This document shows, one piece after another, positions 22,590 through 30,842 of a stretch of 64,000 bases of DNA. A program made the translations under genes and the position numbers. This DNA is from Pseudomonas oryzicola (GTDB lineage: Bacteria; Pseudomonadota; Gammaproteobacteria; Pseudomonadales; Pseudomonadaceae): positions 2,691,001 to 2,755,000 of the forward strand of contig NZ_JABWRZ020000001.1 in assembly GCF_014269185.2 (NCBI RefSeq), read 5' to 3'. The notes under the pieces are model-generated. The model ran no database searches and was not told the DNA's origin. It saw only the letters and a list, made by a program, of their open reading frames with translations. Position 1 is the first letter of the stretch; every line of letters begins with the position of its first letter.

Positions 22590-23036
22590 ATGAGTACGCC
22601 ACGTGGCATACGCAACAACAACCCCGGTAACATCGATTTCAACCCGCGCAACCCCTGGCAAGGGCAACTGGGCATTGAAGAGGGCGTGGCCCGGCCGCGC
22701 TTCGCCCGTTTCGACCAACCGGAAAACGGCATCCGCGCGCTTGGCAAGCTGCTCATCAACTATCGCGGCAAGGACGGTTTGCCCGGTCTGGGTGAAAAAG
22801 GCATCGATACCGTACTCGAGGCCATCAGCCGCTGGGCGCCGAGTAGCGAGAACGACACTCGCGCCTATGCCGAAGCGGTGGCCCGCAGCCTGGGCGTGCG
22901 CAGCACCCAGCCGATCGACCTCAGGCACCCGGCCACGTTGCGGGCGATGGTGCTTGGCATCATCACCCATGAAAACGGTGGCAACCCCTACAAGGCGCAG
23001 GTGATCGACGAAGGGGTGCGCAGGGCACTCCTCTGA
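22590..23036 (+). CDS. phage-type structural or virion protein homologue
   Basis: 148 codons from MSTPRGIRNNNPGNIDFNPR, with AGGAGG 8 bases upstream. The RGIRNNNPGNI opening, the R-F-D-Q-P-E-N-G-I-R-A segment and the helical C-terminus (AYAEAVARSLGVRS, ATLRAMVLGIITHENGG) match small proteins called structural protein P5 or virion/lysozyme-like in Pseudomonas chromosomes and phages. No catalytic residue is obvious and no other phage genes are nearby, so it is probably a domesticated single gene. Function is unproven. Confidence 0.75.
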   Translation: MSTPRGIRNNNPGNIDFNPRNPWQGQLGIEEGVARPRFARFDQPENGIRALGKLLINYRGKDGLPGLGEKGIDTVLEAISRWAPSSENDTRAYAEAVARSLGVRSTQPIDLRHPATLRAMVLGIITHENGGNPYKAQVIDEGVRRALL

Positions 23037-23077
23037 CAGGACCATCATCTTTGCGTTGCTGTGTGGCGGCCCTTGGG

Positions 23078-24445
23078 TCAGCCTGCCGCTGCGGGTGCAG
23101 GCTGCGCGTTCCCAACCTCGTCGGGGATCCGGACGAACACGCTGTATTTGCCGCCTTCCATTTCTTCGAAGGCAATCAGTTTCTTTACCAGCAGACCGCT
23201 CAGGACTTTGCCGGCATTCAACAGCAGCATGCCGTTGTCGGCATGGAGGTTTCGCGCCAGTATCATGCCCTCTGCCAGCTCGTGCGTGTTCAACACCTTG
23301 ATGGCCGGGTCGGTCAAGGTGATGTCGCGCATGTATTCGGCGCAGACGTTGACGAAATCTTCCACCAGGTCTGGGTCGTACAACTTTCCGGCATATTTGC
23401 GAATGTACAGCAGGGCCTCATCGCTATTGAGCTGGCGCTCCAGGACCAGCCCGCGCTGCAACTCGATGAAGTCCACGGCCATTTTCAGCCAGCGGGCCCC
23501 CAATGGAATTGCCTGGCCCTTGAGATGGCCCGGAAAACCGCTGCCGTCCCAGCGTTCCTGGTGGTGCAGGATGAGTTGTGCGGCCTCTTTCATGGGGTCC
23601 AGGGTCATGACCAGCGCTTCGCTCTGTTTCGGGTATGAGCGGTACAGCTCGCGTTCCTGGGGCGCAATGAGGTCGGCTGGGCAGGTGAGCATGCTGTCGG
23701 TCCAGCTCATCTTGCCGATGTTGTACAGCGCAGCCGCCATGGTCAGGTTGCGGCAGGTCGCGTCGTCCAGCTTATGACTGGTGCAGTACACCTGTATCAG
23801 GTCGATGACTTGCCGGTTGGTCTGCTTGGCCTTGGGCAGGCGCATGTTGCCCAGTTGCGAAAAGAATTCGGTGCTGGTCACGTAACTGCGCTTGAGCTCT
23901 TCGTAGGCAAGGTCAAGCATGTCGGCGGTCTGCTGCAACTCGGCGGTGCGCGCGGCTACGCGCTGTTCGAGGCTCTCGTTGAGTGCCTTGAGTTGCTGGA
24001 GCTGAACTTGAGTGAGTTGTTCCAGGCGTTTTCGCTCGCTTTCCGAATGCTGGTGGTCCAGCGCCTGACGCAAGGTGACCAGCAGCTCTTCGTCATTCCA
24101 GGGTTTGCTGATGTAACGATAGATATGCCCGTCGTTGATGGCTTTCGCGATGGTGTCGGTATCAGCGTAACCGGTCAGCAGAATGCGCAACGTGTCGGGA
24201 AACCGTTCATGCACGTGCGCCAATAGCGTGGCACCGTCCATGTTCGGCATACGTGCGTCGCTCATCACCAGGTTGATCGGGCGCTGTTGGAGTAACTGCA
24301 GGGCATCGGCGCCGCTTTCGGCGAGGAGGACTTCGTAAGGCTGGCTGCGTAGCAAACGACGTAGGCTGTTGAGAATCGAGGGTTCGTCGTCCACCAGAAG
24401 TACTACGGGCTTGTCTGTGGTGCCATCGGTAACGGGTTGCTCCAT
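23078..24445 (-). CDS. response regulator with degenerate HD-GYP output
   Basis: 455 codons; AAGGAG lies 7 bases before the ATG. The receiver domain (1-125) has the acidic pair D19/D20, phospho-acceptor D63 (VMSDARMP) and K114 (SKPWND). A coiled coil (about 128-190) leads to an HD-GYP-like domain with HHQERWDGSGFP at 294-305. The metal-binding HD, however, is YN (ALYNIGKM, 241-245) and GYP is GFP, so c-di-GMP hydrolysis is doubtful and the domain may only bind. It diverges from a peroxidase/histidine kinase pair that probably supplies its phosphoryl group. Confidence 0.88.
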   Translation of the reverse strand: MEQPVTDGTTDKPVVLLVDDEPSILNSLRRLLRSQPYEVLLAESGADALQLLQQRPINLVMSDARMPNMDGATLLAHVHERFPDTLRILLTGYADTDTIAKAINDGHIYRYISKPWNDEELLVTLRQALDHQHSESERKRLEQLTQVQLQQLKALNESLEQRVAARTAELQQTADMLDLAYEELKRSYVTSTEFFSQLGNMRLPKAKQTNRQVIDLIQVYCTSHKLDDATCRNLTMAAALYNIGKMSWTDSMLTCPADLIAPQERELYRSYPKQSEALVMTLDPMKEAAQLILHHQERWDGSGFPGHLKGQAIPLGARWLKMAVDFIELQRGLVLERQLNSDEALLYIRKYAGKLYDPDLVEDFVNVCAEYMRDITLTDPAIKVLNTHELAEGMILARNLHADNGMLLLNAGKVLSGLLVKKLIAFEEMEGGKYSVFVRIPDEVGNAQPAPAAAG

Positions 24446-24581
24446 GAATCGCTCCTTGCCGGTTTCAGCCAGACTGCTCCCTGGCTACAGCCTAGATGAC
24501 ATTTGCTTCTGCCGTTAGCTTTTGTCGGTTGGCCTCACTATGCTCGGAGGCAACGTGCATCTCGCCAGGGAGGGTTGTGCT

Positions 24582-25544
24582 GTGCCGACCAGTCTGCAGC
24601 TTCGCATCATTGCCACGCTGCTTGTGCCGTTGCCGGCATTGGCGTTGGCCCAGAGCATCGGTGGGCCACTCACGCCGCTGCCGGCAGTACCGAAGCTTGA
24701 CCCCGCGCGGGTAGAGCTGGGCCGCAAGTTGTTCAATGACGCACGATTGTCGCCTGACAACAGCCAATCCTGCGCCGATTGCCATCGCCTGGATCGGGGG
24801 GGCGCTGACGGGCAGGCCCGCTCGTCAGGTGCCGATGGCAAACCTTTGGCGGTCAATACCCCCAGCGTTTTTAATGCCAGCCTGAACTTCCTGCAGTTCT
24901 GGGATGGGCGTGCGCAATCGTTTGAGGGGCTGGTACACCTGGCAAGCGGTAGTGCGGCGCAAAAGGAGAATGGCTGGGTAGGGGTAGTCCAACGCCTTGC
25001 AAACGACCCGGTCTATCGCGTGGGGTTTGCCGAAGCCTATGGTCAGCCAGTGACCGCGCACGACATCGAAGACGCACTGGTCACCTATCAGCGCACCCTG
25101 TTGACGCCCGATTCACGCTTTGACCGCTACCTGCAGGGTGACACCAGCAGTCTCAGCCTGGAGGAGAAGCATGGCTACCAACGCTTCCAGGAATACGGAT
25201 GTATCGCCTGCCACCAAGGCGTGAACATTGGTGGCAACATGCTGCAGAAATTCGGCGTTTTCGATGATTATTTCGCCAACCGTGGCAACGTTACGCAGGC
25301 GGATAAAGGGCGCTACAACGTGACCGGCGACCCGGAGGACCTGTACCTCTTCAAGGTCCCCAGCCTGCGAAACGTAGCGGTCACTGCCCCTTACTTTCAT
25401 GACGGTTCGGCACCTACCCTGGAAGCCGCTGTCGACGCCATGTTCCATTATCAGTTGGGGCGCACGCCAAGAGACGGTGACAAAGCGCTGATCATCAAGT
25501 TTCTCCAGACCCTCACCGGCCAATGGGAGGGCAAACCGCTATGA
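24582..25544 (+). CDS. di-haem cytochrome c peroxidase
   Basis: The GTG at 24582 (8 bases after GGAGG) opens a signal peptide (PTSLQLRIIATLLVPLPALA, cleaved near ALAQ) and gives 320 residues; ATG at 24522 or 24540 are alternatives. Two c-type haem sites are present: CADCH (64-68) and CIACH (207-211), with the family stretches LGRKLFNDARLSPDNSQSC, FWDGRAQSFEGLV and PSLRNVAVTAPYFHDGS. It is a periplasmic enzyme of the CcpA/MauG superfamily, reducing peroxide or oxidising a protein partner. It overlaps the histidine kinase start, so the two are co-translated. Confidence 0.9.
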   Translation: MPTSLQLRIIATLLVPLPALALAQSIGGPLTPLPAVPKLDPARVELGRKLFNDARLSPDNSQSCADCHRLDRGGADGQARSSGADGKPLAVNTPSVFNASLNFLQFWDGRAQSFEGLVHLASGSAAQKENGWVGVVQRLANDPVYRVGFAEAYGQPVTAHDIEDALVTYQRTLLTPDSRFDRYLQGDTSSLSLEEKHGYQRFQEYGCIACHQGVNIGGNMLQKFGVFDDYFANRGNVTQADKGRYNVTGDPEDLYLFKVPSLRNVAVTAPYFHDGSAPTLEAAVDAMFHYQLGRTPRDGDKALIIKFLQTLTGQWEGKPL

Positions 25545-27352
25545 AGCTCAATGCCCGGCGCAGTCTGCTGCTGTTGGCTACCTGCGTGATGTTGCTGGCG
25601 TCCGTATTGGTCTATCTGTACTGGATGTCCAGGTCCGATGAGAGCGGTACCTATGCCCAGGCGCGTGACCTGATTCGCCAGATCAAGCAATACGACGCCC
25701 AGTGGGAGAGCGCAGTGCTGAAGGCACGCACCACCACCAATTACAATTATGACCCGCTGGTGCTGCCGTTGATGGACATGAAGCGGCTGTGGCAGGCGTT
25801 CCACAAGCTGGAAGGGCGCCACCAGAAAACGGCCATGCCTGCCTGGCAAGCGGCCATTCGCGACTACCAACAGGCCTTTGACGACAAGGTCCTGCTGGTG
25901 TCGCGCTTCAAGACGCACAATGCGATTCTGCGCAACTCACTGGCTTTTCTCCCGGGTGCAGCCGATGTCATCCAGGCGCATCTAGGCCAACTGGTCGATG
26001 CCGACACGCTTCGCCTGCGCAGGATCACCAGCGACACCTATGACTTGATGCTCAGCAGCCTGGAGTTTGCCCAGACCACGACCGATGACAAAGCTGCCGA
26101 TATCCTCGTTGGCTTGAACGATCTTGCGGTCAACAAGGAGCGCTTGCCTGTCGATTTTCAGGTACCCATCGATACCATCAGCAAACACATAGAATTGATC
26201 CTGCGCGAACAACCCAAGGTCGATCAATTGCTGGAAGCGATCGAGGCGGTGCCGATCGCCGAGCGTCTGGACGCCATTGCCCTGATGCTGGACCACGACG
26301 AACAGGCCGCGTTGCTCACGTCTCAGCGATACCATTTCTACCTGCTGGTGTTTTCCACCCTGCTGGTTTTGCTGCTGCTGTACATGGGGGTGTGGCTGAT
26401 GCGCAGCTATGCCGAAATAAACCGGGTGAACCGAGCGCTGCTCAGCGCCAATGACGAACTGGAGCAGCGGGTTGAACGGCGCACCCAGGCCCTTAGCCAG
26501 GCTAGCGCAGCACTGCAACGTGAGGTGGATGAACGCCGGCTGCTCGAGAACCAGTTGGTCCAGTCGGAAAAGCTCGCCTCGCTTGGCCAACTGGCTGCCG
26601 GCGTCGCCCATGAGGTCAACAACCCGATTGGCTTCGTTTCATCCAACCTCGGCGCGCTGGATGACTATTTCGGCCGTTTGCAAAACATGCTCAAGGCCTA
26701 TGCCGATGCGGAAAACAACCTGGTTCCGGAGGGCCTCAGCGCGGAGCTGGCGAAATTGCGCACGGAAATCGAACTGGACTACCTGCTGGAGGACATCCCG
26801 GCGCTGATCCGCGAATCCAAGGATGGCATCAGTCGCGTTGCGCGGATCGTCAAGGACCTCAAGGACTTTTCCCGCGTGGACGCCAGCCAGGACTGGCAGC
26901 TGGCAGACCTGCATCAAGGCATCGAGTCGACCTTGAACATCGTTGCCAGCGAACTCAAGCACAAGGCGGAGCTGGTCAAGGACTACCAACCGTTGCCGCA
27001 GGTCGAATGCCTGCCGTCGCAGATCAATCAGGTGGTCATGAACCTGCTGGTCAATGCCACCCAGGCGATGGGCAACGAGCGGGGCAGGATTACCTTGCGA
27101 ACCGGCGCCAACGACGCGTGGGTGTGGATCGAAGTCGCCGACAATGGCTGTGGCATACCTGCCGAGAACCTGCAGAAGATCTTCGACCCGTTCTACACGA
27201 CGAAGCCTGTCGGCCAGGGCACCGGGCTGGGCCTGTCACTTTCGTACGGCATCATCAGGCGCCATGGCGGCGAGATCCACGTGGCCAGCGAGGTGGGTGT
27301 CGGTACGACATTCAGGGTTGAATTGCCTATCCGTCAGGCTCGGTCGGCCTGA
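25541..27352 (+). CDS. membrane sensor histidine kinase, DAHL-type helical sensor
   Basis: 603 residues from the ATG at 25541, which overlaps the peroxidase stop as ATGA. An N-terminal span (LLLLATCVMLLASVLVYLYW) and a second at about residues 265-286 (YLLVFSTLLVLLLLYMGVWL) enclose an all-helical periplasmic domain of the DAHL kind. A coiled coil leads to the dimerisation helix with His357 (GVAHEVNNPIGF) and an ATPase domain (VVMNLLVNATQAMG, GCGIPAENLQKIFDPFYTTK, GQGTGLGLSLSYGI). There is no receiver domain, and the likely partner is the divergent response regulator. Linkage to the peroxidase suggests redox or peroxide sensing. Confidence 0.88.
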   Translation: MKLNARRSLLLLATCVMLLASVLVYLYWMSRSDESGTYAQARDLIRQIKQYDAQWESAVLKARTTTNYNYDPLVLPLMDMKRLWQAFHKLEGRHQKTAMPAWQAAIRDYQQAFDDKVLLVSRFKTHNAILRNSLAFLPGAADVIQAHLGQLVDADTLRLRRITSDTYDLMLSSLEFAQTTTDDKAADILVGLNDLAVNKERLPVDFQVPIDTISKHIELILREQPKVDQLLEAIEAVPIAERLDAIALMLDHDEQAALLTSQRYHFYLLVFSTLLVLLLLYMGVWLMRSYAEINRVNRALLSANDELEQRVERRTQALSQASAALQREVDERRLLENQLVQSEKLASLGQLAAGVAHEVNNPIGFVSSNLGALDDYFGRLQNMLKAYADAENNLVPEGLSAELAKLRTEIELDYLLEDIPALIRESKDGISRVARIVKDLKDFSRVDASQDWQLADLHQGIESTLNIVASELKHKAELVKDYQPLPQVECLPSQINQVVMNLLVNATQAMGNERGRITLRTGANDAWVWIEVADNGCGIPAENLQKIFDPFYTTKPVGQGTGLGLSLSYGIIRRHGGEIHVASEVGVGTTFRVELPIRQARSA

Positions 27353-27495
27353 GCCGACAAGCGTGTTGATGAGCGGATACAGCCATGTTCCAGCGGTGCA
27401 CCAGACCTTGGCCTGTGCGCACTCGAGCGGACCTGTGCCGGCACCGGTGATTGGTCTACAGTACAGGAACGACTCCCTAGTGTAAGGAAACAGAT

Positions 27496-27969
27496 ATGGC
27501 AAAGCGTCGATGGTCGGTAGTTGCAGTGGTCACCTCGATCGCCTTGGCAGTGGGGCCTTCCCTTTCCTTTGCCGACCCGGGTAACGGTAAGGGGCAGGGC
27601 CATGGCAAGAATCAGCACGTCCAGGGCCAACACGGACAAGGTCAGGGCCAAGGCCAAGGCCAAGGCCACGGTGGCGGTGGCGGTGGCGGATATGGCAACC
27701 CTTCGATTGACCATGGCTACGTGCTCGACATCCTCGCCGGCCACCGCAGTTACTGGAACGCCGGGCCAGCACTGCCCCCGGGTATCCAGAAGAACCTGGC
27801 CCGTGGCAAACCACTGCCGCCAGGTATCGCCAAGAAGCTCGATGGCCGGCTGCTGGGGCAGCTGCCGCATTACGACGGCTATGAGTGGATGCAGGCAGGC
27901 GTGGACCTGATCCTGGTGGCAGTCGCGACAGGGATCATCTACGAGGTGTTGCACGGCGCACTGGATTGA
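27496..27969 (+). CDS. CigR-family (anti-virulence regulator-like) exported protein
   Basis: 157 codons. Signal peptide MAKRRWSVVAVVTSIALAVG with cleavage after SFA, then a Gly/Gln/His-rich low-complexity stretch (GQGHGKNQHVQGQHGQGQ, then six Gly). The C-terminal part repeats LPPGIQKNLARGKPLPPGIA and ends with VDLILVAVATGIIYEVLHG, the CigR/RcnB-like pattern seen in many Proteobacteria. In Salmonella CigR dampens virulence expression; in Pseudomonas the role is unknown. The final hydrophobic stretch may be a membrane anchor. Confidence 0.8.
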   Translation: MAKRRWSVVAVVTSIALAVGPSLSFADPGNGKGQGHGKNQHVQGQHGQGQGQGQGQGHGGGGGGGYGNPSIDHGYVLDILAGHRSYWNAGPALPPGIQKNLARGKPLPPGIAKKLDGRLLGQLPHYDGYEWMQAGVDLILVAVATGIIYEVLHGALD

Positions 27970-27979
27970 ACCGGGCCAG

Positions 27980-28015
27980 CCGCCCCCGCAAGTGCTCACC
28001 GGCCTGCGGGAGCGG
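27980..28015. repeat. REP-like hairpin downstream of the CigR gene
   Basis: CCGCCCCCGC (27980-27989) pairs with GCGGGAGCGG (28006-28015) with one mismatch across a 16-base loop. It lies just after the stop codon and resembles Pseudomonas REP elements; it could also help terminate transcription. Confidence 0.5.
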
Positions 28016-28113
28016 CCCTGGTGTTGGCCAGGCATCGCCCATCAACTTTGGTTGATTAGTATCCGGGCTTGACCCCCGTTAGAATACCGCGTGTTCAACA
28101 GGGTCAATTGCAA

Positions 28114-28443
28114 ATGTCTATGTTTCGTATCTTTCTCACCTCTGTGCTGGTCACCGGTCTTGCCGGCTGCGCGACCCCTGGTAAGCCTACTGCCAGCAAG
28201 CTGACTCACAAATCGCCCCAACAGTATGCCGCCTGCGTACTGCCGAAGTGGCAAGCGCTGGCACCCCAGGCCACGCAAAAGTCCATCGCCCACGGCTACC
28301 GGCTGACAGCCCCCAGCGCCGTGGCCTCCGACGATGTGCTGGACGTGGTCGATTATCGCCAGGGCAGCCGCGCCACCTTCTACAAAGGTAGCTTCCTGTC
28401 AGGTGACAAACTGCGCCAGGCCGCCAAGGAATGCCTGGACTGA
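28114..28443 (+). CDS. small lipoprotein
   Basis: 109 residues from the ATG at 28114 (MSMFRIFLTSVLVTGLAGCA); the ATG at 28120 is equally possible and ribosome sites are weak. The lipobox is LAGC, with Cys at residue 19. The mature part (QYAACVLPKWQALAPQATQK, VLDVVDYRQGSRATFYKG) is a short alpha/beta domain seen in conserved Pseudomonas lipoproteins. No known partner. It stands alone between the CigR gene and a convergent small gene. Confidence 0.75.
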   Translation: MSMFRIFLTSVLVTGLAGCATPGKPTASKLTHKSPQQYAACVLPKWQALAPQATQKSIAHGYRLTAPSAVASDDVLDVVDYRQGSRATFYKGSFLSGDKLRQAAKECLD

Positions 28444-28511
28444 GCCTGGTGGCCCTGAGCCGTTGGAGCCGATCATGTCGGGTAGCCGGGCATAGTGCCT
28501 GATGGCCGCAA

Positions 28512-28718
28512 TCATCCTGCATCAAAGCGCTTGTTCATTTGCTCGCACTGCAGCTGCGCGTCGCTCCTGCTTGGATAGCTGGGCTTGAGCCGTTCCTTGG
28601 CCTGGTTGTCGTAGATGTCGAAACCCGCGCAAACGGTCGCGGCGAAATCGCGGGCACCCAGGCGGAGCGACTCCTTTTCGATCGGCACAGCCGGAACGAT
28701 AACGAATCTCGGTTGCAT
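28512..28718 (-). CDS. conserved hypothetical protein, 68 aa
   Basis: Starts MQPRFVIVPAVPIEKESLRL and ends AQLQCEQMNKRFDAG. A beta strand followed by the segment CAGFDIYDNQAKERLKPSYP reads as a small cytosolic domain, possibly one that handles envelope stress or a nucleotide; no family can be named. It converges with the lipoprotein gene. Confidence 0.6.
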   Translation of the reverse strand: MQPRFVIVPAVPIEKESLRLGARDFAATVCAGFDIYDNQAKERLKPSYPSRSDAQLQCEQMNKRFDAG

Positions 28719-28828
28719 GTCATGTGCCTCCCCAGGCAGAGATTTAAGTATTAGTCTGGCCCTGGATAACCATCAAGGCGCCTCATGAATAAACAGGGAG
28801 AGCGAGGAGTGCGGTCGACAGTCCAGTT

Positions 28829-28891
28829 GTCATGAAATGAAAACCCACTGTCGTCCGATGCGAAGCACCTTGGATGCCAAGGGCATACAGT
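28829..28891 (+). promoter_or_regulatory. AraC-type activator site and -10 element, operon 1
   Basis: GTCATGAAATGAAAA (28829-28843), GAAGCACC (28862-28869) and TACAGT (28886-28891) lie 55 bases before the oxidoreductase start. The same three blocks recur with identical spacing at 36521, 36554 and 36578 in front of operon 2. A further TCATGAAT lies upstream at 28783. The -35 position would fall on GAAGCAC, as in class II activation. Confidence 0.7.
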
Positions 28892-28945
28892 CCAATCACC
28901 CAGAACTGACGCCTGGCGTCCAGATCGATGATTGGAGAGACAAGC

Positions 28946-29926
28946 ATGTCCAAAGTCGTACGTTTCCATCAGACCGGTGGCCCCGAGGTGCTGCGCTACG
29001 AGGACGCCGAAGTCGGCGAGCCCGGCCCGGGGCAGGTGCGCTTGCGCCAGGTGGCGGTTGGCCTGAACTACGCCGATACTTATTTCCGCAACGGCACCTA
29101 CCCGATCCCATTGCCCAACGGCATCGGCGTGGAAGCTGCCGGCGTGGTCGAAGCGGTGGGTGAGGGCGTGAGCCAGGTCGCGGTCGGCGACCGGGTCACC
29201 TACACCGGCTTTCTCAATACCCTGGGTGCCTATTGCACCGAGCGCCTGATTCCCGCGGCCGCACTGATCAAACTGCCGGATACCATTGCTTTCGAAACGG
29301 CCGCCGCCATGACCATGCGCGGCCTGACCTCCGCCTACCTGCTGCGGCGGCTCTATGCCTTCAACCCCGGCGACAGTGTGCTGCTGCATGCCGCCGCCGG
29401 CGGGGTCGGCCTGATCGTCGCGCAGTGGGCACGGTTACTGGGGCTGAACGTGATCGGTACCGTGTCTACCGAGGCCAAGGCCGAAGTGGCCCGGGCCCAT
29501 GGCTGCAATCAGGTCATCAACTACAGCGTCGAGGACGTGGCCACGCGCGTGCGTGAGTTGACTGATGGGGCAGGGGTGAACGTGGTGTTCGACAGCGTCG
29601 GCCGGAGCACCTTCATGGGGTCGCTCGACTCACTCAAGCGTCGCGGCCTGATGGTCTGCGTCGGCACGGCCTCGGGTACGATCCCGCCATTCGACCCACA
29701 GTTGCTGGCGATCAAGGGCTCGCTGCAGCTTACTCGCCCGGCATTGGCCGACTTCATCGCCGACCCGGCGGAAAAGGCCGACCTGGCCGGCGAGCTGTTC
29801 GACCACGTCAGTAGTGGGCGCATCCGTATCGAAATCAACCAGCATTATGCGCTGCAGGATGCCGTTCAGGCCCATCGTGACCTGGAAGCGCGCAAGACCA
29901 CTGGTTCGTCGATCTTCGTCATCTGA
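28946..29926 (+). CDS. quinone oxidoreductase-like zinc-free MDR dehydrogenase
   Basis: 326 residues from the ATG at 28946 (MSKVVRFHQTGGPEVLRYED), with GGAGA 7 bases upstream. The GroES-like N-terminal half and the Rossmann half (LLHAAAGGVGLIVAQWARLL, VIGTVSTEAKAEVARAHG, VNVVFDSVGRSTFMGSLDSL) fit NADPH:quinone oxidoreductases, with AAAGGVG as the NADPH loop. No zinc ligands are present. First gene of the first catabolic operon, 13 bases before the dioxygenase gene. The physiological substrate may be an enal or enone intermediate rather than a quinone. Confidence 0.88.
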   Translation: MSKVVRFHQTGGPEVLRYEDAEVGEPGPGQVRLRQVAVGLNYADTYFRNGTYPIPLPNGIGVEAAGVVEAVGEGVSQVAVGDRVTYTGFLNTLGAYCTERLIPAAALIKLPDTIAFETAAAMTMRGLTSAYLLRRLYAFNPGDSVLLHAAAGGVGLIVAQWARLLGLNVIGTVSTEAKAEVARAHGCNQVINYSVEDVATRVRELTDGAGVNVVFDSVGRSTFMGSLDSLKRRGLMVCVGTASGTIPPFDPQLLAIKGSLQLTRPALADFIADPAEKADLAGELFDHVSSGRIRIEINQHYALQDAVQAHRDLEARKTTGSSIFVI

Positions 29927-29939
29927 AGAGGGCAACAGC

Positions 29940-30788
29940 ATGCACATCGAACAACTGACCTGCGCGATCGGTGCCGAGGTAGCAGGGGTCAACCTGGCCG
30001 ACGCGGTCCACGACGATGACCTGTTCGCCGAGCTGCGCGCACAGTTGCTCCGCCACCGTGTACTGTTCCTGCGCGACCAGCACTTCAGCCGCGCCGAACA
30101 CGTCGCGTTTGCTCGTCGCTTCGGCGACCTGGAAGACCACCCGGTGGCCGGCAGCGACCCGGAGCACCCCGGCCTGGTGCAGATCTACAAGCGCCCGGAC
30201 CAACCCAACGACCGCTATGAAAATGCCTGGCACGCCGATGCCACCTGGCGCGAGGCACCGCCCATGGGCTGTGTGCTGCGTTGCATCGAATGCCCGCCGG
30301 TAGGCGGCGACACGATGTGGGCAAACATGGTGCTGGCCTATGAAAACCTGCCAGACGATGTGAAGGCCAAGATCGAAGGCCTGCGCGCCCGTCACAGCAT
30401 CGAGGCCAGCTTTGGCGCCGCCATGCCGCTGGAAAAGCGCCTGGCGTTGAAGGCGCAGTTCCCGGATGCCGAGCACCCGGTGGTGCGTACCCACCCGGAA
30501 ACCGGCGAGAAGGTGTTGTTCGTCAACGCTTTTACCACCCATTTCAGCAACTACCACACCCCGCAGCGGGTGCGCTTCGGCCAGGACGCCAACCCCGGCG
30601 CTGGCGACTTGCTGCGCTACCTGATCAGCCAGGCCTACCTGCCCGAGTACCAGGTGCGCTGGCGCTGGAGGCCCAATAGCGTGGCGATCTGGGACAACCG
30701 CAGTACCCAGCACTACGCCGTCATGGACTACCCACCTTGCCATCGCAAGATGGAGCGCGCCGGGATCAAGGGCAGCGCTACGTTCTAG
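29940..30788 (+). CDS. TauD/TfdA-family Fe(II)/2-oxoglutarate dioxygenase
   Basis: 282 residues from the ATG at 29940. The facial triad is His98, Asp100 (NAWHADATW) and His258 (TQHYAVMDY), and Arg269 (CHRKMER) would bind 2-oxoglutarate. N-terminal LRHRVLFLRDQHFSRAEHVA is typical of TauD/TfdA proteins. Members open C-S, C-O or C-N bonds by hydroxylating the adjacent carbon, for example taurine to sulphite and aminoacetaldehyde. A YeiH-type exporter in the same operon leans towards a sulphonate or similar substrate, but this is inference. Confidence 0.88.
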   Translation: MHIEQLTCAIGAEVAGVNLADAVHDDDLFAELRAQLLRHRVLFLRDQHFSRAEHVAFARRFGDLEDHPVAGSDPEHPGLVQIYKRPDQPNDRYENAWHADATWREAPPMGCVLRCIECPPVGGDTMWANMVLAYENLPDDVKAKIEGLRARHSIEASFGAAMPLEKRLALKAQFPDAEHPVVRTHPETGEKVLFVNAFTTHFSNYHTPQRVRFGQDANPGAGDLLRYLISQAYLPEYQVRWRWRPNSVAIWDNRSTQHYAVMDYPPCHRKMERAGIKGSATF

Positions 30789-30815
30789 GGCGGCCGCCAT
30801 GATCGGCGGCAACCA

Positions 30816-30828
30816 CACAATAACAATA
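30816..30828 (+). promoter_or_regulatory. A-rich Crc-Hfq-type site before the BKACE gene
   Basis: ACAATAACAATAG contains AATAACAA, fitting the AAnAAnAA motif bound by Hfq with Crc in pseudomonads, next to the ribosome site of the 30843 gene. Such sites block translation when preferred carbon sources are available. Confidence 0.5.
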
Positions 30829-30842
30829 GCGAGGACTACAGC

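Noticed and set aside
27653..27672. GQ repeats as a DNA tandem repeat or CRISPR-like array
   Set aside because: They are short codon repeats within the CigR-family coding sequence.
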